Below are positions 17,075 to 24,909 of a stretch of DNA of 35,513 nucleotides, piece after piece. This stretch comes from Oscillospiraceae bacterium. Its GTDB lineage: Bacteria; Bacillota; Clostridia; Oscillospirales; Acutalibacteraceae. The notes beneath the pieces are model-generated. The model was not told the DNA's origin. It made no database searches and was given only the letters and a program-made list of their open reading frames with translations. The position numbers were made by a program, and so were the translations under genes. The stretch spans positions 1 to 35,513 of the forward strand of contig CADAER010000011.1 of the NCBI GenBank assembly GCA_902787025.1. The letters are read 5' to 3'. Each line of letters begins with the position of its first letter. The first letter of the stretch is position 1.

Positions 17075-18427
17075 TCAGAAAAGATTAAGAACCGCGTCGT
17101 AATCGTCAATGCCGTAATTGCCTACGGTGTGCTTCATTGTTTCGTAAAAATCAAGCGTTTCGCCCTGTGCGCCCTTCATTGTTTTCATAAACGGGCGTAG
17201 TCTTTTGAAGATACGCAGGAGGGTGTCGCCGCCCGGAGTACCCTCTTTATAGGGCTGGTTGCCTTCAAACACCGAGCGCGCCATACCGACGGCGAAATCA
17301 ACAAACAGTTCTTTCTTTACCTGAGCGTCCGCGTGTGTGAAGAGCAGGCGCGCGACCGTGCCGAGCGTCATTTTGTTCAGGCGTTTGCCGAGAACGGGTA
17401 TGATTTTTTCGAGTGCGGGAGTGGGCTTTATGTTGAGCTTGCCCATAAAGCGTCTGGGGTCGGTGACCATCGCGGACGCAAGGCAGCGGATTAATCTGTC
17501 AAACTGATTCTGCAGGTATTCTTTGCCAGTGAGCCCGTTTTTATCCCAGTCGAATTCGGGAATCGGAATACTTTCGATTTTAACCGTTTTTTCATCCTCG
17601 ACGGTTACGCGGCGGATGAATGCGGGGTCCGCGACAACCGAGCCTGTGCAGACATCGTAAAACTTGTTGCCTTTTGCGGTTTCGGTGACATTGATGCTCT
17701 GATTATGCATATGACCCGTAAAAATAAGGTGAACGCCGTTGTCGGCGAGGGTGTCGATAAGTCTCTGCGCCTGTGCTTCGCGGGCGTCGCCGATAAGCGC
17801 GAATATCGGCTGACCGGGAAGCACGGGATAATGCTCCATCGCTATCATCATCTGCCCGTCCGCCTGCGCTTTTTTCGCCTGCGCTTCTATCCACGAAAAG
17901 AACTCGTCGTCATAGGGGGCGTTTCTTTTGCCGTCAATGTCGTTGCAGATAACAAGAAGGCGCACGTCATCGGAAAGCTGAGCGACATAGGAAAGGTGTT
18001 TTTCGTTGAATTCTATGGCGTCGGAATAGCCGAAATCCTTATAGAGGCCGTATAACTCCGAAAACTTTGTGCCTTCAAGTTCGTGCGGACCCTCGTCGTC
18101 GTATGAATAGCCTTTGCGGTCGAAATCGTGGCCTGCGGTTACGAGATAAACCCTTTTGCCGCTTTTTTCCCTGAAATCGTGCAGAAGTTCCGAGACCGCT
18201 TTGTTACATTCCTTTTCGCCCCAGTAGGTGAGGTCGCCCGCGATAAGAACGATATCGGAGTCGTCGGCTTGCGCGAGCCAGTTGAAAACAGCCTCGTTAA
18301 TCGCCTGCGTTTCGGCAAAGCATTTCTGCTCGAAATCCATTTTTCTCTCGTATTCCTCGCCGAACGCGCCGAGCGAGTTTTTGAAGTAGTGCAGGTCTGT
18401 GATTACATAAAATTTTAAAGGCTTCAT
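17075..18427 (-). CDS. Cytoplasmic metallophosphoesterase (450 aa)
   Basis: The start at 18427 is chosen because GGAAAGAGAA lies directly upstream; an in-frame ATG at 18463 would only add the translated leader. There is no signal peptide. Calcineurin-like motifs are YVITDLHYF, VLIAGDLTYWGEKE, AMEHYPVL and IFTGHMHNQS. The usual GNHD block is replaced by TAGHDF, so the metal-binding Asn is absent while His and Asp remain. The C-terminal 170 residues are helical with no recognised domain. The substrate is unknown. The overall plan is like the secreted enzyme at 13279-14976, so the two may be distant paralogues working in different compartments. It lacks the hydrophobic tail seen on the exported proteins. 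Confidence 0.82.
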   Translation of the reverse strand: MKPLKFYVITDLHYFKNSLGAFGEEYERKMDFEQKCFAETQAINEAVFNWLAQADDSDIVLIAGDLTYWGEKECNKAVSELLHDFREKSGKRVYLVTAGHDFDRKGYSYDDEGPHELEGTKFSELYGLYKDFGYSDAIEFNEKHLSYVAQLSDDVRLLVICNDIDGKRNAPYDDEFFSWIEAQAKKAQADGQMMIAMEHYPVLPGQPIFALIGDAREAQAQRLIDTLADNGVHLIFTGHMHNQSINVTETAKGNKFYDVCTGSVVADPAFIRRVTVEDEKTVKIESIPIPEFDWDKNGLTGKEYLQNQFDRLIRCLASAMVTDPRRFMGKLNIKPTPALEKIIPVLGKRLNKMTLGTVARLLFTHADAQVKKELFVDFAVGMARSVFEGNQPYKEGTPGGDTLLRIFKRLRPFMKTMKGAQGETLDFYETMKHTVGNYGIDDYDAVLNLF

Positions 18428-18756
18428 ACAAATTCTCTTTCCTTTCGGTTTTATGCCCGTCAATTTGACTTCCGCGTTTTTTTGATTCCGGAATAATACG
18501 GTATTAATGTAATTGTAATATATGCGCGGTGAATTTTCAATAATAATCGGAATTTCCGTCTGCGAAACACATAATTACATAAAAATAGAATTTTTTGTCA
18601 CCTTTTTGTCACCCTTTATATGTTATTATACAGATGCGGAAACGAAAGCCTTGCAAAAGCGACGTTCCGCGGCACCGGAAACGGAAAAAATCCGTAAAAA
18701 AGTCACAGTGTCCGAAACGGGCTGCGGCTTAATATAATTCAGGAGGAGTTATCAGT
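18428..18756. promoter_or_regulatory. Divergent promoter region with long leader for the lipoprotein gene
   Basis: This 329-bp gap separates the minus-strand phosphoesterase from the plus-strand lipoprotein. Two direct repeats of TTTTTGTCACC lie side by side at about 18592-18613. The second provides a -35-like TTGTCA upstream of the AT-rich TATTATAC, giving a plausible plus-strand promoter. The transcript would have a leader of roughly 110 nt before a strong AGGAGG site and the ATG at 18757. No known riboswitch was recognised in the leader. Confidence 0.45.
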
Positions 18757-19503
18757 ATGAAAAAATTACTCGCGGTTGTTCTCTGTGTTATTCTTGCGGG
18801 CTCGTGCCTTGTATGTCTTACTTCCTGCGGAAAACAGGACCTTTCACAGAGCCCTTATCTCGGAACCTGGAAGGCAACCAAAGCTACTTTCAAGGGTGAA
18901 GAACAGGATATCAACGAAGTTCTCAAAAGCGGCGATTTCATAATCACCCTCAACGGCGACGGCACAGCGTATATCGATGACGCCGACGGTCCCTCAACTG
19001 CACAGTGGAAAGAAACAGGCAAGGGCGTTAAAGTAAAGGGCGACGATATCAACACGAAACTTGAATGGCTCGGCGACAGCTTCGATATGTCAATTTTCGG
19101 AGTTCACCTTATTATGACGGCTTTCAATCCCGAAGAAGAAACCGCTCCCGAAGAAGAGACCGAGGAAGAAGTACGCAGAATGATAATCAACAGCGAACCT
19201 GTCGTTATTACCGCTCAGGAAGGCTTTGACAACGCGGGCGTTACCGAATTAATCTGCGACGCGACCGAAACTTATTCCTTCACATCAAGCTCGGAAGACG
19301 TCAAATGGGACATCTATGTTCTTGACAGCAGGTTTGAGGACGGCGCGAGATATCTTGCGCAGGCGGAAGACCCCGACCTTGAAGGCGACGGCACTCTCGA
19401 AATCGAAGAAGGCAAATACATCTATGCTGTCTGCAGCGAGAACGCCTTTACGGCAGACGCCGCGTCGGACGCAACTCTCGCCATAGACTACGCAGCGGAA
19501 TAA
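18757..19503 (+). CDS. Lipoprotein with lipocalin-like N-terminal region (248 aa)
   Basis: A lipoprotein signal peptide ends in the lipobox LTSC at residues 21-24. Residues of about 30-125 (SPYLGTWKATKATFKGEE ... LNGDGTAYIDDADG ... AQWKETGKG) match the small beta-barrel pattern of uncharacterised lipocalin-like lipoproteins of Clostridia. A short Glu-rich linker follows. The C-terminal region of about 100 residues is probably beta-rich (YSFTSSSEDVKWDIYVLD ... EIEEGKYIYAVCSENAFT). It is anchored to the outer face of the membrane; the ligand is unknown. It is a single gene with a strong ribosome-binding site and its own terminator 36 nt after the stop. Confidence 0.82.
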   Translation: MKKLLAVVLCVILAGSCLVCLTSCGKQDLSQSPYLGTWKATKATFKGEEQDINEVLKSGDFIITLNGDGTAYIDDADGPSTAQWKETGKGVKVKGDDINTKLEWLGDSFDMSIFGVHLIMTAFNPEEETAPEEETEEEVRRMIINSEPVVITAQEGFDNAGVTELICDATETYSFTSSSEDVKWDIYVLDSRFEDGARYLAQAEDPDLEGDGTLEIEEGKYIYAVCSENAFTADAASDATLAIDYAAE

Positions 19504-19538
19504 TAAAACTGCGAAAAAACTGAAACAATCAATATGAA

Positions 19539-19571
19539 AATCGGGCTGACCGTAACGGTCAGCCCGATTTG
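19539..19571. terminator. Bidirectional terminator, CGGGCTGACCGT family
   Basis: A perfect 15-bp stem AATCGGGCTGACCGT/ACGGTCAGCCCGATT with a one-base loop lies between the lipoprotein gene and the convergent zinc-ribbon gene. Its core is shared with the terminators at 22383-22413 and 23252-23284. Confidence 0.9.
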
Positions 19572-19584
19572 ATGTTTTGCGGAA

Positions 19585-19815
19585 TTATCCTCTGCCGACT
19601 GCGACCTGAAAGGATTTTCTGCATTGATGGTTTGAACAGAACGCTACGCCGAGACCCATCCGCCATGTGTTAGGCGGGCAGGAGCCGTTCATTATGCTGA
19701 GCATATTTACTGTTCCGCAGTAGGGACATCTCGGATGCACGCCAACCGTTCTGCCGTCATCCCTGCAGATTACTCCGTTTTCCGCCCACGCCTGCGCAAT
19801 AAAATCCATTTTCAT
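19585..19815 (-). CDS. Small zinc-ribbon protein (76 aa)
   Basis: A compact protein with two Cys pairs, CPYC (about 30-33) and CSNHQC (about 61-66), that can form one structural zinc site. The N-terminal helix MKMDFIAQAWAENGV begins after an AAAGGAGAAT ribosome-binding site. No enzymatic motif is visible; nucleic-acid or protein binding is possible. It is monocistronic and ends against the convergent terminator at 19539-19571. Confidence 0.65.
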   Translation of the reverse strand: MKMDFIAQAWAENGVICRDDGRTVGVHPRCPYCGTVNMLSIMNGSCPPNTWRMGLGVAFCSNHQCRKSFQVAVGRG

Positions 19816-20094
19816 TCTCCTTTCTTTATATTTTCAATATAATTATTGCGGTTTATCCGCGACTTTCTTTTTTACTGTCTTGTTGCCCGGCATATAACCC
19901 TATACTTCCGCCGGGCGGACGGAAATGATTCCGCCCAAGTTTTCGGCAATGCGCTGTTTTTGATATTTTGTTCCTTCCGGACATTGAACATCAACTTATA
20001 ACGGATAACAAAACGGAATAACGGAATACTTTGACCTTATACATCGACTGTATTTTCCAATCGATTTTAAGGGCGCGTTGCCGGGAAAACATTT
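19816..20094. other. 279-bp intergenic region with two overlapping inverted repeats
   Basis: No coding sequence is seen. GCCCGGC/GCCGGGC (about 19887-19917) and GGGCGGA/TCCGCCC (about 19913-19936) share bases, so only one hairpin can form at a time. They lie in what would be the leader or promoter region of the 76-aa gene on the minus strand. Neither is followed by a clear U-tract. Confidence 0.4.
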
Positions 20095-20604
20095 TTAAAT
20101 ATTCGCTTCAAATTCAATAGTGCTGTTGACGGTGTCAAGGGCTAACTGGAGTTTTGCCAGCGTGTCGGCGGCTTCACGGTATTCCCGCTCTGCCGCGGCG
20201 ATATCGTAGTTAGCGTATTTGTAGTCGATGAGACCCACGCTCTGTCTGCCGTATGTGTCAACCCTTTCTTTGGGCAAAACGGACTTCATTGCGCCGAGGC
20301 GCGAGACATCCGCGTTGAGCTGGGGCAGAAAAACCAGCACCTCGTCAACGGTCATATCAAAGCCGGGGACTTTTGTCGTGGAGTTGAAAACATTAATTGC
20401 GTGTTTGAGCGTTCTTATCTGTTCGTTTAACTTTTTTGCCTTTTCTCTTGTCTCTTCAAAACTGTATGCGGGACGGACACTTTCCGGATCCTCGCCGACA
20501 GCCGCGATGAACAGACTCGCTTTGCTTTCAAGATGCATAAGGTCATTGAACTCATTGATAAGACTTCTGAGAATTTTGGCTGCCTGAGCCGATGTTACTT
20601 TCAT
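20095..20604 (-). CDS. Helical hypothetical protein, possibly DIP1984/septicolysin-like (169 aa)
   Basis: The start at 20604 is preferred because GGAGG lies 8 nt upstream; the ATG at 20610 is too close to it. The protein is almost entirely alpha-helical with heptad-like Leu, Ala and Glu patterns and no signal peptide. The middle segment (EKAKKLNEQIRTLKHAINVF) followed by a short loop and more helices loosely resembles DIP1984-type proteins, annotated septicolysin without a known role. I hold that assignment weakly. The next gene upstream, at 20682, is on the same strand, so they may be co-transcribed. Confidence 0.6.
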   Translation of the reverse strand: MKVTSAQAAKILRSLINEFNDLMHLESKASLFIAAVGEDPESVRPAYSFEETREKAKKLNEQIRTLKHAINVFNSTTKVPGFDMTVDEVLVFLPQLNADVSRLGAMKSVLPKERVDTYGRQSVGLIDYKYANYDIAAAEREYREAADTLAKLQLALDTVNSTIEFEANI

Positions 20605-20681
20605 ATTCATTACCTCCGTTTATATTTCCCGCCCGCCTTTCCGTGCAGGCGCTTTCGGTTTTGTTGAATTGGGATAAAGCG

Positions 20682-21836
20682 TTATTTCAGGTCAACACCG
20701 AACCGGTCGCAAAATTCATCCAAGGTATATGTTTTTTGGTCCAGTCTGCCTTCAAGAATAACATTGAGGGATGCGTTCCTGTCCATTTTGTCGATTTCAT
20801 CAGCGGAAACCATTTTTTCGAACGCGTCTTCGGTGCTGTTATCTGTGCCGATATCTTCCGGATCAATCAGTCCCGCGAGGGCAAGCTCGCTGTCGTCGTA
20901 ATTCCACGGTATCGCTCTTATCGTCATTTCACGGAGCATCAGCACATTGAAGCCTTTTACGAATAATTCCGCGTCGATTTTTCTTTTTGAATAATCAGAG
21001 AAAAGCCGGATGATTTTACGCTTTCCGTCATAACTGCCTTCGTAGTATTCGAAATCCATAATGTTTTTGAAGTATTCGCTGCCGACATTTCCGGAGCTGT
21101 TCTGTCCGAAAGCTACGAAATCAGTTGAACCGTCATATTTTTTCGAAAGAACAACGGGGTCAGTTTCGTATTCAATGTCGTTCCGATCAAGAGCGGGAAC
21201 ATAAATCACGTCTCCCTTTTTGAATGGGACGGGAAAATCAAAACGCATTTCATTAAAAGCCGAAATTTTATTGGCTATTTCTTCATCCTCAAAACAGTAA
21301 GTCCAGCGGGATGTTAAAACCGGTTGAAAATCTTGGTTGAAAAATACCTGCGGGCTGTATCCGACCGGTTCGGGACGGTTTACAAGACGCTTTTTGGTAA
21401 TCTTATAGAACGACGGCGGAGCCGTTGCCGTCTTATAAAACCCTTTAATATCATTAATTGAAGAAAACAACAGAGTGTTTTTTTCGTTTTCGTGAAACCT
21501 GCCGCAATGATATTCGTTAACGGCATAAACACAGTCTTTTTCCGCTTCGTAAAACTTGTTTAAGAAACCGGGCAGATAATCGGAGAATATCGCATTTAAA
21601 AAATCCTCAATATTCATACCGTCCATTCTGCCGCCTGTGATTGTTTCTTTACGGTTTATTGTTTTTTTGATTTCGTTCCATCCTTCACAGAGCTGCTCAG
21701 AAAATGTGGTTTTCTTAGATTGAAAAACAAGCCACGCCGCTTCAAGTCCGCCGGGCGCATAATCCGTCTGCTGCCAGTAATTGTAAATTGATTCGGAATT
21801 TATAAATTTTTTCAAGTCCGGTTTGTCTGTTTTCAT
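20682..21836 (-). CDS. Hypothetical protein (384 aa)
   Basis: I do not recognise a named family. The product is soluble, with no signal or membrane segment, and is mixed alpha/beta. A central FPVPFKKGDVIYVP segment looks like a small beta-barrel strand followed by many acidic residues. The N-terminal FINSESIYNYWQQTDYAPGGLEAAWLVFQS recalls Clostridial hypothetical proteins of accessory regions. The C-terminus carries a short helix (TYTLDEFCDRFGVDLK). The ribosome-binding site (GAGG, about 13 nt upstream) is weak. An ATGTCC-type element (21912-21927) lies about 80 nt upstream. Codon usage is intermediate between the core genes and the AT-rich island. Confidence 0.65.
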   Translation of the reverse strand: MKTDKPDLKKFINSESIYNYWQQTDYAPGGLEAAWLVFQSKKTTFSEQLCEGWNEIKKTINRKETITGGRMDGMNIEDFLNAIFSDYLPGFLNKFYEAEKDCVYAVNEYHCGRFHENEKNTLLFSSINDIKGFYKTATAPPSFYKITKKRLVNRPEPVGYSPQVFFNQDFQPVLTSRWTYCFEDEEIANKISAFNEMRFDFPVPFKKGDVIYVPALDRNDIEYETDPVVLSKKYDGSTDFVAFGQNSSGNVGSEYFKNIMDFEYYEGSYDGKRKIIRLFSDYSKRKIDAELFVKGFNVLMLREMTIRAIPWNYDDSELALAGLIDPEDIGTDNSTEDAFEKMVSADEIDKMDRNASLNVILEGRLDQKTYTLDEFCDRFGVDLK

Positions 21837-21911
21837 ATTGATTTTTCAGCCTCTTTTCCCGATTTGTTTGCGGTCTTTTTGCTTCCGAAAGAATAATAAC
21901 CGTCCGTATGA

Positions 21912-21927
21912 GTTAAAAACGGGACAT
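21912..21927 (-). promoter_or_regulatory. ATGTCC-type intergenic element upstream of the 384-aa gene
   Basis: On the minus strand this reads ATGTCCCGTTTTTAAC, similar to the elements upstream of sbcD, the CotH gene and the LRR gene. This copy has one extra C. Confidence 0.3.
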
Positions 21928-22017
21928 GGATAAAAACGGAGGCATTGAAGGTGAAAATCAGGGTGAAGAATAGGGGCGATTTTAAGGTGATTTTTCCCTG
22001 AAAAAGCGTGTTTTGAG

Positions 22018-22373
22018 ATGACACGAATAATATTAATGCAAATGCTTTAAAGAAGGGCGACGTTTTCGATATTACACTTACAATTAATGCGTATGACAAA
22101 GGCAACCCTGTAAACCTCGATTTTGTGCTTCCCGCGGGAATTATCTGTAATGACCGTTACACTGTATCAAATTATGATGATGAAGTGAGCCGTGGCGAAG
22201 CCGATCTTGACGGCAGATCCTTCCACATAAATCTTTACGGTTATACATCATACACTGTCAAAATTCCTTGCAAGGCGCTTTTCTCGGGAGATTTCGTTCT
22301 TGAAAAATTCACCGCAACGGAGGATGAAAACTACATCCACACTGCGGAAGAAACAAACATAACCATCATATAA
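22018..22373 (+). pseudogene. C-terminal fragment of a surface protein (about 118 codons)
   Basis: The plus-strand frame is open only from just after a TGA (22015-22017) to the TAA at 22373 and has no start codon with a ribosome-binding site near its beginning. The translation (ALKKGDVFDITLTINAYDKG ... LDFVLPAGIICNDRYTVSNYD ... LEKFTATEDENYIHTAEETN) reads like the last beta-sandwich domain of a large extracellular protein. Its 5' part has been lost. A terminator follows immediately. It is best seen as the decayed 3' end of a surface-protein gene; expression is unlikely. Confidence 0.7.
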
Positions 22374-22382
22374 TTATAAACA

Positions 22383-22413
22383 CCGGGCTGACTGTGAAAG
22401 TCAGTCCGGCGTG
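22383..22413 (+). terminator. Terminator, CGGGCTGAC family
   Basis: The stem CCGGGCTGACT/AGTCAGTCCGG, with one mismatch and a short loop, is followed by a T-rich stretch (GCTTTTG). It lies 10 nt after the stop of the surface-protein fragment. Confidence 0.75.
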
Positions 22414-22470
22414 CTTTTGTTCCGGTATATCCGTTCAGACTTGATGGCCGGGTGATGTTGTCCGGAAAAG

Positions 22471-22484
22471 ATGTCCGCTTTTTG
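22471..22484 (+). promoter_or_regulatory. ATGTCCG-type intergenic element upstream of the LRR gene
   Basis: ATGTCCGCTTTTTG on the plus strand lies about 70 nt upstream of the leucine-rich repeat gene. It matches the pattern seen upstream of three minus-strand genes. Confidence 0.3.
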
Positions 22485-22551
22485 CCCCATAGCATGAGTT
22501 ATTATCAAATCAACCCGTGGGGAAATTATTGAGAAAAAGGAGCGGACAAAG

Positions 22552-23190
22552 ATGAATTACCGGGAATACTGCGAGTTGATAAAAGATGTCGGGATATCGG
22601 ATGAACTTCGGTTTTGCCAGGCGGTTATGTGGCTGCACCCTCAGGTGCTGCCTCTCGGACTGGTTTCAACGGGCGGAAGCGATATGCGGGTCATAAAAGT
22701 CCCCGAAGAAGCGAAAAACAGGTTTGACATAATCGTTCCGGTTATCTGTATCGCAAGGGAAGCCTTCGCCGGCAATGAGAATGTAACGGATATTATACTT
22801 CCCTCCACCATTAGGAGACTTCCGGAAGGCGCGTTCGCGGGCTGTAGGAATTTAAAAAATATAACCATACCCAAAACAATCAGATACATCAAAGAAAAAA
22901 CCTTTGACGGATGTGTCAGTCTCGAAAATGTTTACTATGAAGGAAATCCCGAGGAATGGGATGAAATCAACATTGTTCATCAGAGGCATGAAATAGAATT
23001 CGGCGAGACTGTCCCGGGAACTCCAGTCCGCTCAATACTCGCGGAAAGGCGGATAAACATCCCGGGGAACGAAGCCCTGCTTTCGGCGAATATTCATTTC
23101 CGCTGTGATCTGAGCGGGTCGTCGGTGAACCCGTCGTTTCAGATTAAAATGGGCGGAAAAGATATAACGGATTTCTTCCTCAGAAAATGA
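22552..23190 (+). CDS. BspA-type leucine-rich repeat protein (212 aa)
   Basis: Residues of about 55-135 hold LRR_5 (BspA/TpLRR) repeats: REAFAGNENVTDIILPSTIR, RLPEGAFAGCRNLKNITIP and IKEKTFDGCVSLENVYYEGN. There is no signal peptide, which is unusual because most BspA-like proteins are secreted. The N-terminal 50 residues (YREYCELIKDVGISDELRFC) form a helical cap and the last 60 residues form a small domain without a recognised motif. The start at 22552 has AAGGAG about 10 nt upstream. A protein-protein interaction role is typical of the fold. It is a single gene with a terminator after it. Confidence 0.8.
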   Translation: MNYREYCELIKDVGISDELRFCQAVMWLHPQVLPLGLVSTGGSDMRVIKVPEEAKNRFDIIVPVICIAREAFAGNENVTDIILPSTIRRLPEGAFAGCRNLKNITIPKTIRYIKEKTFDGCVSLENVYYEGNPEEWDEINIVHQRHEIEFGETVPGTPVRSILAERRINIPGNEALLSANIHFRCDLSGSSVNPSFQIKMGGKDITDFFLRK

Positions 23191-23251
23191 TGTCGGATAA
23201 GAATATATGTGCTGATGATTGAACGGTTTTTCAGAATTCCATATTGACAAA

Positions 23252-23284
23252 ACACCGGGCTTACCGTTACGGTCAGCCCGGTGT
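23252..23284. terminator. Bidirectional terminator, CGGGCTGACCGT family
   Basis: The stem ACACCGGGCT(t)ACCG/CGGT(c)AGCCCGGTGT has a three-base loop and a single mismatch. It separates the LRR gene from the convergent membrane-protein gene, whose stop is at 23291. The core is shared with 19539-19571. Confidence 0.88.
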
Positions 23285-23290
23285 GGTGAT

Positions 23291-23818
23291 TTATTCTTTT
23301 CGGGATTTCAGTTTTGCTGCGGCTTTTCCGACAATCAATGAAGCGACAGCCAGAATAACAAGATACATAAGTATTGTTTTTGTTACTGTTGCGGCAGACG
23401 CAAGCCTTACTGTCGTTTCGGATAAGACGGAACTTCTCAGCATTATTTCCAAAAAAATGTTTTCAGTATAATCGGCAGCGGACAGAACAACCGGAAGAAA
23501 AGCAAGCGGAGAGAAAGACTTTTTAAGAATATATATTAAGGAAATAAAAAACACAGTGTAAATTACGGGAAAGATAAAATCCAGCGGCAGCTGATAATTG
23601 AGATAAACATCTCTGCCGTGACTGCCTGTAAGACGGAGAAATTCGCTTGCCGTTGAATAATCGTATCCGAAATTCAGGTCGAAACACCTTATGCCGTCGG
23701 TATTCGCTTCGGTTTCGGGAATCAAAAACAGATTCATAACACCGAGTATTGCGGCGGTGAGAACGCCGGAAATAATCGCGGTATATTTCGGAAAGAAACC
23801 GCCGGATTTTGTTTTCAT
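23291..23818 (-). CDS. Four-helix integral membrane protein (175 aa)
   Basis: Four hydrophobic segments are visible, at about residues 12-32 (AIISGVLTAAILGVMNLFLI), 80-98 (PLDFIFPVIYTVFFISLIYI), 103-115 and 140-160 (TILMYLVILAVASLIVG). An extracellular loop of about 45 residues (CFDLNFGYDYSTASEFL) lies between helices one and two. The C-terminus is Lys/Arg-rich, which suggests it is cytoplasmic. No transporter or enzyme motif is visible. The start at 23818 follows AGGTGA. It lies 35 nt after the glycosidase gene on the same strand, so it is probably the last gene of the DUF4186-GH43-membrane protein operon. Confidence 0.75.
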   Translation of the reverse strand: MKTKSGGFFPKYTAIISGVLTAAILGVMNLFLIPETEANTDGIRCFDLNFGYDYSTASEFLRLTGSHGRDVYLNYQLPLDFIFPVIYTVFFISLIYILKKSFSPLAFLPVVLSAADYTENIFLEIMLRSSVLSETTVRLASAATVTKTILMYLVILAVASLIVGKAAAKLKSRKE

Positions 23819-23853
23819 TTTATCACCTGTTTATAAAATCTTTTCGCATATCG

Positions 23854-24888
23854 TTAAATCTGAAAGATATCGGCAAATCTCAAAAAGAAGTAATAAATGC
23901 GGTAAAAAACGAGAGTGAAGATGCTACTGTTTTCCTCCATTATGAGCGTGTCGCCGGTATCAACAACGGGGACGAATTTCGCGGTGGTCGGGGTTTCATC
24001 TGTTTCCATATTGGGGGAGTGAATTGACATAAGCAGTGTTCCGTTATCTGCCGTAAACAGCATCGCGTGACCGCCGTCCATGTGTTCGTCGGAGGCTTTG
24101 TAAAGCGCGCCCGGCTGCTGTCTCCATTTTCCGTCAATTTTTCCGTTTGAGGACGAGGCGACCAGCACGCAATAGCCGCTGTTGTCGCGGAAATTGCTCC
24201 AGAGCATAATCAGCCGCCCGCCTTTCGTCTTATAAAGAAACGGACCGTCCGTGACAAAACCGTTTCCGCGGTCTCCGTCTTTCGCGCGGAAAAGCAGAAC
24301 GGGCTCGGAAACAAAAGAGGTCAGGTCATCGCTGAGCTTTGCCGCCATCATAGTGCCTATACCGTCTTCGGCTGAGGTCCACTCGCCGACATAAACCATC
24401 CAGGGCTGACCGTCGTCATCCACATAGAGAGTGCCGTCGATTGAGTCGCTTTCTTTCGGGGTTATATGACCGTCGGTGATGATTTCAAACGGCCCCAGGG
24501 GAGTTGAAGAACGGAAAATACCGACGCCCCGTTTGCCGGTCGCCGCCGAGCGGTAGGTGGCGAACAGATAAAAACTGCCGTTGTAATAATGGCACTCAGG
24601 CGCCCACCAGTCGCCTTCACCGTCACAGGCTCCCTGGGGTTCATACACCTTGACAGGCTCGGACCAGTTTTCAAGGTCGGTGCTGTAAACGCAACCGTAG
24701 CCGTCCCACGCGAGCCCGGTTCCATACATATACCGGACGCAGTCGTATTCAAGAACAAACGGATCGCGGACTCGCACACCTGTATCGGCGGTTTCATATG
24801 CCGCCGCGATAACTCCGGAGGCGGAAAAAATCAGCGCGCCGCAAAGCAGCACAGCGATAAATGTCATCAGACGCTTTTTAATATTCAT
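23854..24888 (-). CDS. Secreted GH43-like five-bladed beta-propeller glycosidase (344 aa)
   Basis: The signal peptide is residues 1-30 (MNIKKRLMTFIAVLLCGALI). The GH43-type catalytic arrangement is visible: RDPFVLEYD with the candidate catalytic-base Asp near residue 42, WWAPECHYYNG with the strand that usually follows it, DSIDGTLYVDDDG with the candidate pKa-modulating Asp, and TDGPFLYKTKGG. The family hydrolyses arabinan, xylan or galactan side chains; the substrate cannot be read from the sequence. The protein ends in a hydrophobic tail (SIFTLVFYRIYYFFLRFADI), a feature shared with other exported proteins here and unusual for a free enzyme. The start at 24888 has GGAGG seven bases upstream. 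It lies 21 nt from the DUF4186 gene. Confidence 0.85.
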   Translation of the reverse strand: MNIKKRLMTFIAVLLCGALIFSASGVIAAAYETADTGVRVRDPFVLEYDCVRYMYGTGLAWDGYGCVYSTDLENWSEPVKVYEPQGACDGEGDWWAPECHYYNGSFYLFATYRSAATGKRGVGIFRSSTPLGPFEIITDGHITPKESDSIDGTLYVDDDGQPWMVYVGEWTSAEDGIGTMMAAKLSDDLTSFVSEPVLLFRAKDGDRGNGFVTDGPFLYKTKGGRLIMLWSNFRDNSGYCVLVASSSNGKIDGKWRQQPGALYKASDEHMDGGHAMLFTADNGTLLMSIHSPNMETDETPTTAKFVPVVDTGDTLIMEENSSIFTLVFYRIYYFFLRFADIFQI

Positions 24889-24909
24889 CGTTTTCCTCCG
24901 TAAAAACGG

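Noticed and set aside
18640..18756. A riboswitch in the long leader of the lipoprotein gene
   Set aside because: No known aptamer motif was recognised and no terminator or anti-terminator is visible.
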